A DNA stretch of 64,000 nucleotides from Carposina sasakii. Lineage: Eukaryota; Arthropoda; Insecta; Lepidoptera; Carposinidae. Below, in pieces: positions 52,555-63,033 of the stretch (within the stretch, counting starts at the first letter, position 1; every line of letters begins with the position of its first letter). The DNA is taken from positions 10,168,001 to 10,232,000 of the forward strand of contig CP053148.1 in NCBI GenBank assembly GCA_014607495.2, in the 5' to 3' direction. The notes beneath the pieces are model-generated. The model was not told the DNA's origin and did no database searches. It saw only the letters and a list, made by a program, of their open reading frames with translations. Position numbers and translations under genes: made by a program.

Positions 52555-52760
52555 ACTCCGTCCGCGTGGACTACAGAAAAAAAAACAAAATATCGAAATT
52601 ATCCGGGATAAAAACATTTTCCCGGGATAAAAAGTAGCCTATATGTTAAGTGGGACCTGTCACAATATATTCCTGAAAACTGCATCGAAATCGGATCAGC
52701 CGTTTCTGAGATTTGCACAAACGCACAGACAGACAAAAATTCCAAAAATCATTGTTTTGG
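52555..52760 (-). repeat. Helitron-like/other dispersed repeat
   Basis: CTCCGTCCGCGTGGACTACA at the left is a reversed Helitron-type tail; GATAAAAAGTAGCCTATATG, TTCCTGAAAACTGCATCGAA and ATCGGATCAGCCGTTTCTGA follow. The latter block recurs at 53815-53955. Confidence 0.65.
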
Positions 52761-53052
52761 GTCACAATCTTATTATGATTAGGGGGTAATCTGTATTTTG
52801 GGTACTATTGCGTTTAAAGGTATTCTATAATAAAATCTTCCGTGTACAGACAGCGATCCGTAACATTTTTATTATATGTATATATTTGTATAGGTATACG
52901 TGTCAAGACAGTGTCTTGCTTGTACTTTTATATATAATGTAGCTCAGGCTGTCTGGACAAACGCTCACATTTAAACAATAGGGTACTTATGCTCCGGCCA
53001 CTCGCGACAAGATTCGTGTTCCCACTTCGTGTTCGACTTTACGACGAACCGC

Positions 53053-53174
53053 TTGGGACGACGACCGGGAAAAAGCTTCATTATCTGGCTTAGTAGTCCA
53101 TTCACACACATAAATTAAGTTTTAAGAAAAAAAATTACGAGTATACATATATGTGCTACTATCCAAAGTGTACA
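53053..53174 (+). repeat. 115-bp direct repeat, copy 2
   Basis: See copy 1. The interval between the copies is about 620 bp and contains the 52555-52760 repeat. Confidence 0.9.
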
Positions 53175-53194
53175 GTTTTTTTATTATACTACAT

Positions 53195-53660
53195 ACAAGT
53201 CGGGTTTTTGGATTTTTTAAAATATGTTTTATTTATTTTATTATATACTTTTTTGTTATGAGTACCTAGCTACTAATAGGTAAGCATCAAGAAACATGCT
53301 ATCGGCAGCAAGAAGTTTTCGTCTTGCTGCTGTCTAAAAACTTATATGTGAAATGGTTGTTATGCAACTTTAAATCGATATAGATCCTAAACGGTTGTCA
53401 AATCGAAAAATGTTATAAAGTATAAGTCAACGATACTCCACTCGATATAGTTTGTCGACTGTAATTTTTTTCATTTTCTCAATATGGCGTCCAGTAGTGC
53501 CATATTAAATTTTCACTAAGTCATGTCTTTGTGACACTCGAGCCTAATCGATTGACGTATGAATCATAAAAATCGACTAGGCCTGTGTAGTGCTTTACAT
53601 ACATAGGCTGTTAAACACAATACCACTCCTTTGCATCGCGCAGTCGGGTAAAAAGAAGCA
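53195..53660 (+). repeat. Unclassified repeat, unoccupied copy of the LINE target
   Basis: Collinear with 855-1016 plus 3377-3755. At 53378-53390 the sequence TCGATATAGATCCTAAAC is continuous across the point where the LINE sits in the other copy. Confidence 0.8.
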
Positions 53661-53799
53661 AATACGTCACCGTACTGAATAAAGACCTATGTTTTGAAAT
53701 CCGCTACTAACTTCCTCCAATCGTATTGTCACTGGGCTCGCACATGTATTTGTCCTGGATTTTAATCGAACTGTCCTGGTAGTAAAAAAAAACAAAAAT

Positions 53800-53962
53800 A
53801 TCGAAATTATTCATGAATAGGATAAAAACATTTTCCCAGGGGAGGGGGGATAAAAAGTAGCCTATATGTTAAGTGGGACCTGTCACAATATATTCCTGAA
53901 AACTGCATCGAAATCGGATCAGCCGTTTCTGAGATTAGCGTGCACAAACGCACAGACAGCAC
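53800..53962 (-). repeat. Dispersed repeat (GGATAAAAAGTAGCCTATAT)
   Basis: Collinear with 52600-52735; ends with GTGCACAAACGCACAGACAG. Confidence 0.7.
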
Positions 53963-54480
53963 CAATTCTATTTCCCACTTTACCAACTTCCCAATTCACC
54001 AACCTCTCACTTTACCCAAATTCACCAACCTCCCACTTTACCAACGTCCCAGAACCGCAACTTGTAGCTTGTGAGGGTGTCTGTGTGCGTATGTGTGTTA
54101 CACCAGAGATAGTCCAGATCTTAGATTAATGATTGGTCTTCGCTCCGCTCTAACCAGATGTAGTACAGTACTATCAATTAGCTCCGTTGCCGAAACTTTG
54201 TATGACCCCACAATCTCTTCGTTCCCGGATATGCACCCGGAGTTGGATATGTTAAAAGGAACTCGCACGCCCAATGTGGGGTCATACAAAGTTTCCGCAT
54301 TCACGAAGCTATTGTTTATTGATAGTACTGTACTACATCTGGTTAGAGCGGAGCGAAGACCAATCATTAATCTAAGATCTGGACTATCTCTGAAAGTGTA
54401 ACACACATACACACACAGACACCCTCACAAGCTACAAGTTGCGGTTCTGGGAAGTTGGTAAAGTGGGAGGTTGGTGAAAT
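53963..54480. mobile_element. Long foldback element, arms about 200 bp, loop about 62 bp
   Basis: Arms 54020-54212 and 54275-54480 are near-perfect inverse copies (for example TTCGCTCCGCTCTAACCAG and CTGGTTAGAGCGGAGCGAA). The left edge has extra direct repeats of CACTTTACCAACTTCCCAAT and TTCACCAACCTCC type, which recur at 60930-61005. Because the arms are palindromic, both strands show almost the same open peptide (SPDLRLMIGLRSALTRCSTV). That is a by-product, not a gene pair. Confidence 0.88.
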
Positions 54481-54523
54481 GATGTTTTTATTTGTTTAGT
54501 GTTTATAATGTTGTTATTTATTA

Positions 54524-54990
54524 ACCAACTTCAAAAAAGAGAGGTTATCTATACGTCTGTGTGTTTTTTTAAATATTTTTTATGTGTTACCTCAGAACTC
54601 CGTCATTTATGAAACGATTTCAATTTTTTTTATAGTTTGTCATGGTATGCTTCCAAGTTGGTCCCATATTCACCATGTCAGGATCTGATGATGGGATCTT
54701 GGAAGATGGAGGGCAATGCTCAAATATTGTAGGCACATGTAGTTTGTTTTTATATTTTTTACTGAGCGTTTTGATCACCTACATATAAAACATAACATCT
54801 GATGATGGAATCTCTAAGGAATCTAGGGATATCCTCAAATATAAAAGGCACGAGTAGTCCGTTTTTAGATTTTTATAGAGAATTTTGGTAAGCTACACAT
54901 AATATGAAGGAAACGAGGGTCTGATGATGGAGCCGCCGAAAAACAGATAGTGGAACTTTTTTTAGTAACAAAATCCCCCTATGGCAGGGG
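54524..54990 (+). repeat. Dispersed lepidopteran repeat (CTTCAAAAAAGAGAGGTTAT family), long copy
   Basis: Starts TTAACCAACTTCAAAAAAGA, follows the 43700-44060 order, and continues into GGGTCTGATGATGGAGCCGC and the RTE-like end AGGCCTACGTCCAGTAGTGG, as at 20490-20600. Confidence 0.82.
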
Positions 54991-55025
54991 GAGGCCTACG
55001 TCCAGTAGTGGACTGCAATAGGCTT

Positions 55026-55513
55026 AATTTTTAACATATATATGTAAGTTTTAGCATTATTAACAATAAAAAAATCATAAAAAGTAGGAAAAAATATTAT
55101 TTATTAAGGTTTTCGAAAGATGAGGTGGTTAGTGCCACTAACCACCATGACTACGTTAGTGCTACTAACCACATGAATACAAACTATTAATGATGATTTA
55201 TGCATTTCGATGTGAATACACTGCAAAAAACTTAAGAATAATAGTACTTTCATGTAAATATATATAAAACAGATAAATGAGAATAAAGTTAATAAAAACA
55301 TTGGAGATAAAAGCTTACTCACTTACCTGTTATTTTTTTATAAAACACGCAATTAAAATGACGTTAGTGCAATATTCAATTCAACTAAATTGAGTTGTCA
55401 TTCTTTCGTTTGGCGGTATATTCCGTCGTATCTTGTCAAGCATGAATCGAACTTTCATGATAGTTCAACCGATTATAAGTAGATGGCACAGATTTTAATT
55501 TAAAAAATCAGAA
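55026..55513 (+). repeat. Repeat family F copy 2
   Basis: See 40737-41190. The hairpin GGTGGTTAGTG/CACTAACCACC is at 55124-55146, followed by a second partial copy (TTAGTGCTACTAACCAC). GGTGGTTAGT recurs at the right edge near 55516, so the motif may mark the element ends. Confidence 0.85.
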
Positions 55514-55976
55514 TAGGTGGTTAGTAACACAAACTCAGGATGTGAGTAATTTGTATCAACATACTCACATAGATGCAAACAAATAAACCGGTAGTCGCAA
55601 ACATTGATATGATGAATATCGATGTTAGTTTCCGAGTCATGTATGTTTTGCGAAATGGGGTAGTCTGAACTGCAGGCTCTTTAAGGATCCCAGATACGTT
55701 TAGCATAGCAGGCACAGATGTTGATGATAAGTGACACAAGTTGCTAGCTTATCGCCTGAGAGAATGCCCGAGTTCTTTAGTCGATTCTTGCGACGACATG
55801 CACGGAGGGAGGTGCAGCTGATGTATACTAGTGACGCACCGCATCAGCATAAGAAGATAAAATAAATAAATATCGAATTAGGTAGCAATAGCGACTTATA
55901 ATAGTTATAGGTAAGTCTCTGATTCAAACTACAAATATAGCAAACATACCTATTAGTAAAGTCACGGGATCTTCTA
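55514..55976. other. Open minus-strand stretch with a possible membrane segment
   Basis: A minus-strand frame (55739-55521) holds a hydrophobic run SIFIISMFATTGLFVCIYVS. No splice sites or family support it. The phrase GCTTATCGCCTGAGAGA at 55747 is repeat-derived (also at 18241). Confidence 0.3.
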
Positions 55977-56153
55977 ATATATAAAATTCTGTGTTAGTTA
56001 CCATACTCCTCCGAAACGGCTTGACCGATTATTATGAAATTTTATATGCGTATTCAATAGGTCTGAGAATCGGCTACTATCTATTTTTCATACGTCTCCC
56101 ACGCAATAAGCGACGTCCACGCGAGCGGAGCCGCGGGCAACAGCTAGTATTAT
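55977..56153 (+). mobile_element. Helitron/Lep1-like element, short
   Basis: Head TATAAAATTCTGTGTTAGTT, inner TCCGAAACGGCTTGACCG, tail CCACGCGAGCGGAGCCGCGG followed by GCAACAGCTAGTA. Its head matches 8027-8145. Confidence 0.75.
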
Positions 56154-57849
56154 ATAAGAATCAAAATATTTAATCTATTTTCTTTTGAATTACTTTTTAA
56201 TACAGCAGAATGCATGGCAGCACCAACAGCATCCTGATCATAATAGCAAATAGGGTGGATTGTTCTTATCTGAATAATATTACGAAAGTACATGTTTGGA
56301 ACTATTTAAATTGCTTTACCCTATGGTTTTACTAACATAGATCTTAAGTGGTGTTTTATATAAGGGACTTACTTACTAACAAATGGATTGTAATCATATT
56401 GTAATATTCTTTCCGAAAATAAATGAAATTATTATTATTATATCACTATATCAGCTAAATGTCCTGCTAAACATGTCGTAAGAGTCGACTAAGAAACCAG
56501 GCGTTCTCTCAGGCGATTTAGAAACTGGGTTTGTATGTGGTAGCTAGTCTTTTACATGTGGTTCAACTATGCTAAACGTTTTTATAGGATCTCTTTCATG
56601 GTACTTTATGTATATACTTTTGTGGTAAAGAAGGGGTTTTTGCTAACTACAGAACCCTAAACATTATACATATAAATATAATATTTAAAAAAACAACAAT
56701 ATAATAAACACAAAACAAATAATAAACATTATCTTCTTACCTTTACAGCACATTTTCCGATTTCGTTTTACTGTAGCCACCTTTGGTACGGTGTCATAGT
56801 AAAAACCACAAAAGATTTTTTTGCTAATAGATTTTGTATGAAAAATATACTTGTATGTTTTTATAAACTAGATTAAATTGCCTTGAATGTAGTATTTTTA
56901 TTATATTGTAATTTTTATTAGTTTTTAGAAGATTATTTCGATTTAAATTTAAAAAATTTCAATTTTTTAACAGTTTTTCAGATTTTTTGCAAAAATCTTA
57001 AATTTTGTATGAAAAGGTACTTACTAAAAAAAATCCTATTATCTGTTTTACCCGATACCAAACACACCCTAACAGCATGATCTAGTGAGAAAAAAATTTA
57101 TTACCAATGTACGTATTTTTACCAATTCAACCCCCTCCCCTGGCGCTCAGGAGACGAATCTGACTTCCCTCCACATCAGAAAATAATTGTCTTAGTACAT
57201 TCTATTCATGGTAAAAATTATACAATTCTACCTCTCAAGAAACAATTCGACAACTTCTACTATGGTATTTCTTCATCAAATCCTGGTTTTCAAAGTTTAG
57301 AGATGGCAACCCTAATGTAGGTAAGTGCTTACTTAATTTTATTCATCAAGTAATATCCTTATTTTTAAACCAATCGCAACTTGAACCAAAAGCGCAATTC
57401 CTTCAGATTTGTATGCTGACTGACAATAGTGACAATCGTTTGACAATTCGTTGGCATTGTTTATATTAGGTCTATATATATTAATTACTATGTATTTGGT
57501 TTGTATTCCTACTATTCTAGAGGTTGCTACTTAGCCCCAATTAGAACGTTTCTATCATGTGTAGAAATGGAAATAGATACGAGTATGTATTAGTTACAAA
57601 ACACAACCAATAATGAGGAGCGGTAGGTGGGTATTATATTATATTGTGTGTAAGTGCCTACTTCATTTTTAGTCATCTAAGGTATGTACCTAATGTAGGT
57701 AGATATTATGTAAGTAATATGATTTGTAGAAATTGAAATAGGTTACGTACCTAGTCTACTTACTACTAATAGATAGGGACACGATAATGTAAATCCATGA
57801 TCGTATAAGAACAAGATTAGTTTTGTGATAAGCTGTGCAACTGACTTAC
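56154..57849. other. Mostly anonymous AT-rich sequence
   Basis: ATGTCGTAAGAGTCGACTAA and CTCTCAGGCGATTTAG (56475-56525) are repeat phrases. A minus-strand stretch 56830-56747 reads open (GFYYDTVPKVATVKRNRKMC) to a GTAAGAAG donor but is unrecognised. GATGGCAACCCTAA at 57306 resembles a hAT end. No gene assigned. Confidence 0.4.
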
Positions 57850-57914
57850 CTATCATCGTAAATGGGAGAAACCTCTCCAGAAGCGACTTGGGACACGTCA
57901 CCTTCACCATCCAT
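57850..57914 (-). CDS. Candidate first coding exon of a host gene (MDGEGDVSQVASGEV...)
   Basis: Minus strand. ATG at 57914, 21 codons (MDGEGDVSQVASGEVSPIYD, then D) and two bases AG at a consensus donor, AG/GTAAGTCAG. The peptide is acidic, like that of the 37888 exon, and the exon leaves in the same phase with the same two bases. A CpG-rich block lies 50-275 bases upstream. Not within any repeat recognised. No upstream in-frame stop was found close by, so the frame could extend further 5'. No homologue recognised. Confidence 0.5.
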
Positions 57915-57959
57915 GTTGATTTTAAAAGGGTTAAAACCTATTAATTTATATATTGCGGA

Positions 57960-58190
57960 CGGCAATCACAACACGGGCCTCAAATGGCAAATCCGGCACA
58001 GTAACGTAGTCACGTCACGCGGACAAAACCGGTGCGCGCGTGGCCGCGTGCGTGGCGTGCAACAACTACTACAGAATGTGAGTGTGAGTGAGTGAGTGAG
58101 TGAGCGGAACGAGTGAGTGAGTAGAGGCGCGGGCGGGGAGGAAGGCAGTGGCTCGCACGCCGCTCTTGCAGCCCAGTTCGACGAACGAAA
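57960..58190 (-). promoter_or_regulatory. CpG-rich segment upstream of the 57850-57914 exon
   Basis: CACGTCACGCGGACAAAACC, GCGCGCGTGGCCGCGTGCG and GAGGCGCGGGCGGGGAGG in an AT-rich setting. Includes a GAGT microsatellite (58079-58123). Promoter role inferred from position only. Confidence 0.4.
58079..58123. repeat. GAGT tetranucleotide microsatellite
   Basis: Five to six tandem GAGT units, interrupted by GCGGAAC, then three more. Confidence 0.9.
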
Positions 58191-58200
58191 TATGTAAATA

Positions 58201-59299
58201 AAAGAAAAGAAAGATAGCAAAATTACAACAGATGACTTGCTAGACCGATTCTAGTACGACACGTATCAAGGATAAGATACACGGCTGCGGACGTAATTCC
58301 ATTCAACAAATAGGGATTAGTAGCAATAGAACTATAGATATCACCATAGAGGAATAAAAGAATTAATCTTATTCCTCTATGATATCACTCACGTTTTTTG
58401 AACATAGAAAGAGTGAGAATACCAGAACCGGCCATTGAACAGCTCGATACTAATACCATTCGTCTGCATTTTTTTCTGTGTCGATCAGTCTAGGTTTCAA
58501 AGCGATTGGAGAACTTTTTTGTCGCATTTCTTAAGCGACATAATTTTCATTTTATTACGTAGGCTATGTCGCATAAGCCATATTTTTTTTCTTTAGAAGT
58601 TATGCCATTAGCATGAACGTTCATGGCCATTAGTAGAATATTCCTTAATTGGTAAAAAGATATTTTGTCGCACACCTAAAATAATAAGTTATTTAGTTTA
58701 GTAATTTTGCTTTACCAGAAATTCATTTATTTTTTCTTGTACATATGTAATTTTGGCTTTCTTTAAATAAATATAATTATTGGTAAAAGAAATTTAGGCT
58801 TGCCAAGATTTAAAATAAGGATAAGTCCCTTTTACTTAAGCGCCCATTAATTCTTAAACTAAACATGTTACCAACTTCTCTGTATCTTTAAAAAATGATG
58901 AGAATTTGTATGATCTTGGTTTGAAAAAAATACCTAATACAAAATTTTATGATTTTTTTTTCGAAAAATAAAACTTTAAAATTCATTTCTCACAAGTACC
59001 GTTTTAGCGCTTTAGTAAAATAGCCTTTCCGTCGACGAGCTGCATTGTTCTGAAAAGTATTTTTACTAATAGGCCGGCCGCAGTCATCAGGTTTCCTGAT
59101 CAGGAATTCAGATTCGGATACCTGAATGCTCTGCTTACATACAAAATATTCAACATGGCGCACACTGTTCTTAATCTACCGTGGTGGACACTAGAGAGAC
59201 TCCCTAATAGGGTAGTTGACTATGGTTAAATTTTTAATGATTTTAATGAATTTTTAATCAAAAACATACCTATGGTTAGGATACCTATTACAATTTCAT
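58201..59299. other. AT-rich, with one hairpin
   Basis: CATAGAGGAATAA at 58350 and TTATTCCTCTATG at 58370 form a hairpin (whole foldable region 58341-58390). No gene recognised. Confidence 0.45.
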
Positions 59300-59680
59300 T
59301 AAGTGTCCAAATGAGGTAGTAATAAGCCTTCAAAGTTAAGTGGGCAAGTCCATTTTTCAAATGTGAAATTAATTGAAAATTACAACATCATATGTCCACC
59401 TCCATTATTTACAGCAACTTTTGTTTTGTGACCATATTTATAAACGCAACATTGAATATAGTTGTAGAACAAGTTCTTTTACGCGCATACAAGTTACTGA
59501 AAGAGTGACGTCATATCGTGGGAGCCGTTTTTGTATGAAGCGTTTGTTGGCAAGTGTAAAATTGTTATTTTAAAATTGCTATATCCCGGAAAGTTTTCAC
59601 GCTAGCGAAGTTTTTCCTTCGCAAATGTTAGGTACTTTTATTTTATGATCTTTCGATATAAATACAAATAAAAAAACTTT
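59300..59680 (+). repeat. Repeat family D, unoccupied copy
   Basis: Collinear with 14398-14479 plus 15776-16045. The insertion point of the 1.3-kb element corresponds to about 59361-59395 here. Confidence 0.8.
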
Positions 59681-60437
59681 AAACGACCCTATTATTCACA
59701 ATAAACATGATTTTGGTACGCCCATTAGCCAAAGTACTTATACCTCATTTTATTTAGAAATAGAAAGAATCTAAAAGAACGAAATTAGGTTTTTATTAGG
59801 CACACTTTCGTATTTTACTAATATCGTAAAGCGGGGTGAATAGGAACTATTTTAACCATGAATTTATTGTTTATTTATTTTATTAATTAGATATTGTACC
59901 TGGAACACCGTAGTAGGCGCTAAGTTTATAAAATGTTCATATTTTTTACTTTTTCATAATGGGGTCAATAGAAACATTATAATTTATTTAACCAACTTCA
60001 AAAAAGTTAATTTTATATGTAATATTCTTAGGCATATGGGTAATTTTAACAATCTATTTACTGTATTAAAACTCTAAAGTGTTAATATTTATCGTTTTGA
60101 CAGCAATTGGATTCGGGACCCGATATACATTTGTCATTGATGACTCCTTCTGGGGACTTCTTATTCTATGGTGTATGTCAAACATTCACATTTTCATACC
60201 ACCATGTGTCAAATGGTAAAAAATTGTATTTTATTCATATTTATTCCAGCCCAGTGAAAATTTTGCAAAATTCTTATAGCTAACGTTCATCCGGGTCCAA
60301 TAAGGATTCTAATAGTGAAAGCTTTTTTGAGATCGGTCCAGTAGTTTCAGAGCCTATTCGCTGAAAATAAACAATTCCTTGGTCGTGCGAAATTTATACA
60401 ATCAAAGTTCACCACTTTATAATATTAGTATAGATAG
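59681..60437. other. AT-rich, small repeat fragments only
   Basis: TTTAACCAACTTCAAAAAAG at 59988 is a truncated start of the dispersed repeat. CATCCGGGTCCAATAAGG and GAGATCGGTCCAGTAGTTTC (60290-60350) look repeat-derived. No gene. Confidence 0.4.
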
Positions 60438-60703
60438 TATACAGGATGTAACAAAAAGGGTATGTTAAGCGAAAAGCTATGTAAATAGCCCACTATAGAG
60501 AACCTATCCACAAAATTCGAGATCCGAAATCACATGTTTATTTTTCCCGATAGTATGGAGAATTTTTAAATATCTCAGGAATATTCATACAATCTTGAAA
60601 AATAAAAATGTGATTTCGAGTTTCAAATTTTGACAATAGGTTCTCTATAGTGGGCTATTTATACAGCTTTTCGCTTAACATACCCTTTCTGTTACATCCT
60701 GTA
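60438..60703. mobile_element. MITE family B, complete copy
   Basis: TATACAGGATGTAACAAAAA, GGGTATGTTAAGCGAAAAGC and TAGCCCACTATAGAGAACCT at the left, repeated in inverse order at the right (AGGTTCTCTATAGTGGGCTA to TTCTGTTACATCCTGTA). Arms about 70-90 bp, total about 266 bp, non-coding. Confidence 0.88.
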
Positions 60704-60740
60704 GATTATCACTTAACTTTTATAAAAAACGTTAGTCTAA

Positions 60741-60890
60741 TACAGTGTGTTTTTTCGTTGCCACCCCTTACGAAGAGAACGTACTCTATACATCAAATAA
60801 AGTAAGTGTGTGAAAAAAAAATCCTGGGAAACAAAATTTATAGTGTCCAGTGTTCATGTTTTTGACAGATTTTTATTATTTTATTCCCTT
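60741..60890 (+). mobile_element. MITE family A, left-end fragment
   Basis: TACAGTGTGTTTTTTCGTTG, CACCCCTTACGAAGAGAACG and ATAGTGTCCAGTGTTCATG. It stops before the right half. Confidence 0.7.
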
Positions 60891-60899
60891 CTGGACCAT

Positions 60900-61390
60900 C
60901 TGGACAACTGTCCTAAAAAGACAACTTCCCAAGTAGCCAACCCACCAATTCTATTTCTCACTTTACCAACTTCCTAATTCACCATCTTCCCAATTCACCA
61001 ACCATTTTTGCATCAATTAAAAGCCGAATGCAATACCAGAACCGCAAGATTAAAAAGAGTTTGTTTGAGAGCAATAGGAGAAATAGAAGAAAAGTTGAAA
61101 TAGACTTTGATTTGAAGTACAAGATACAAACATGTGGTGATTATAATCTCCGACCGTATTTCGGCCAAGGCGACCAATCTGTACGGAGATTGGCCAGGTA
61201 CGCAGGAGATATTATAGTGCACAAGTGTGTGCGCAAACACAGATGCACTCTCTATTCCGTTACTCTCATACTCATAGTCCGATGGGGGACGGAAAGCCGA
61301 CACGACCGGAGAGAGATCAGGCGCAAGACCAACGGTTTTACGTGCTTTCCGAGGCACGAGCTAAGTGATAAAATTTTACAACATTAAAAG
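60900..61390. repeat. Repeat mosaic
   Basis: 60930-61010 repeats CTCACTTTACCAACTTCC and CCAATTCACCAACC, as at 53966-54045. 61255-61360 (ACTCATAGTCCGATGGGGGA, CACGACCGGAGAGAGATCAG, GGTTTTACGTGCTTTCCGAG) is a phrase I recall from lepidopteran repeats. Open frames on both strands here are not credible genes. Confidence 0.5.
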
Positions 61391-61419
61391 CTGTACATTA
61401 AATAAATTCATTGGTACAG

Positions 61420-61482
61420 GCCCGTGACTGGGATCGAACTTACGCCTCCCGCTTGGAAAGTCTGGGCTATCACCGCTTGTAT
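61420..61482 (-). ncRNA. tRNA-like segment (SINE head or tRNA pseudogene)
   Basis: The minus strand holds GCGGTGATAGCCCAG (box A-like) and AAGTTCGATCCCAGT (box B GTTCGATCCC) 35-40 bases apart. No full cloverleaf. tRNA-derived SINEs of insects often carry the GCGGTGATAGCCCAG start. Confidence 0.45.
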
Positions 61483-61499
61483 CATGTATAAACTCAAAC

Positions 61500-62519
61500 A
61501 TGTATTACACAAACCACCCTCCCATTATTTTCTAAATGACAGTGAAAACAGCATTTGTAATAAGTGCACGAAGAATCGCGCACACAGACACACATATAAG
61601 TGACTTTGCATTCAATAATAATTATAGAGTTGTTTTGGATGCACTAACAAAATCCTGTAGTAGTAGAACTACATTATGTACACACGCTCATAACGAAATG
61701 TGATTTATGAGCCAAGATCAGATTATTATTTTTAAGTGTTCACGGTTCCTGTGTAGACGACATGACACGAATATATTTCCTTCGCCCGGGGAAGGGCCTT
61801 ATTGGTGAATAGGTATAACAGTCGAGTGAATAATGATTTTCCCGAGTTGCCATAGGAACACGTGGATGTGTAGCACAGTAGTTTTAAAGGGGTTTATAGA
61901 ACGGTGGGAGGGGATAAGGGGAACCAGAGGACGGTTGAATGGCAAGTTCGCGCTTGCGTCATGTGGCTACATCGATCAGCAGCTCCGTTGGCGGCCATGC
62001 AGGGCAACGCGACGGCGCAAGACGAGACGTGGGCGCGCTGTGTTGCCTACCCTGCCTGTCATGCGCCTGCCAAAAGCTCGGTCCCAACTATCACGAGGGT
62101 AGTAGGCATAAGCCGCCCTACTCACTCGTCCTAGGCCGCCCCCCATCCGTCTCAGGTCATTCCCGCCTATAAATAAATATACTGCCACGCCCTAGATCAC
62201 TAATCTACTTCGTTCGGTAATCTGTGTACTTACCTAACATTCGCGATAAATGTTTGCGTAATGTGCGTCGATACCGTAAAGTAAGTAGCTACATATAAGT
62301 GCGTAAGGCACACGACAGCCTACCTAGTGTTGCCAGGTCCGATTTGTTTTAAATCGGTATAATATGAGGTAAAAAACAATCGGGATTTAGGGTTGCAGAT
62401 CGGGACAGTAAACAAAAACAAGGTGTTTTTAAATCAGGATTTAATTTATTGCGTTTTAAACTACTAGTGCAAGTTTAGTATCATAGGTATATTACCTAAA
62501 TCAAATATGTATTTAATCT
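61500..62519. other. Anonymous with a CpG-rich block
   Basis: 61900-62160 is CG-rich (GGCGGCCATGCAGGGCAACG, GAGACGTGGGCGCGCTG) with a TATAAATA at 62168-62175 on the plus strand. A minus-strand donor TTAG/GTAAGTAC lies near 62230, after GCGAATG. It could be another promoter or 5' exon region, but no exon can be defined. Confidence 0.35.
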
Positions 62520-62903
62520 TATACAGGCTGTTTTTTCGTTGACATCCTTAACGACGGCTACGTAACGTACTCTATACATAAAATAAAGTAAGTATATGCA
62601 AAAAAATGCTGGGAAACAATGTTTGAAAAAAAAAACATTATTTGATCGGGTGAAATTAATAGTGTCCAGTGTTTATTCTAGTTTTTTCATAGACAGATAT
62701 TAATAATTTCTCGTGAAAAAATCTTGCTAGACGCGTCAATGTTCATTTATGTAGAAAAACGCAGTCTATTTACTCAACTTTGGACCCTAATATTTTGGAA
62801 ACGAGACACTGCCCAGGTATGCTTCAATGGAGAAAAATGATCGTGATGATGAGGAGATTCCATAGTTTTCGGGAATGTCGACGACCAAAAATCATTCTGT
62901 ATA
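62520..62903 (+). mobile_element. MITE family A, complete copy
   Basis: TATACAGGCTGTTTTTTCGT to AAAAATCATTCTGTATA; inner TATTAATAATTTCTCGTGAA, TTGGACCCTAATATTTTGGA and GGAATGTCGACGACCAAAAA. Opposite orientation to 7635 and 24011. Confidence 0.82.
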
Positions 62904-63033
62904 ACAAGTAATCAGTCTTGCTGGACTAGTAGAAATTATAAAATTCGTATAATCACTGCCTATTTTCTAAAATTCCTTTTGTAAGTAAGCACTAGGTGTC
63001 ACTACACTTTAAATAAAAAAACAATTTTAATAA

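Noticed and set aside
54093..54412. A pair of about 100-codon proteins on opposite strands with nearly the same sequence
   Set aside because: Explained by the palindromic arms of the foldback element, not by two genes.
61013..61387. 114- and 119-codon frames on opposite strands
   Set aside because: Made of repeat sequence, no recognised domain, no splice or start support.
61833..62188. Four overlapping frames of 70-89 codons
   Set aside because: CpG-rich segment with few stops; no similarity among frames and no splice sites joining them.
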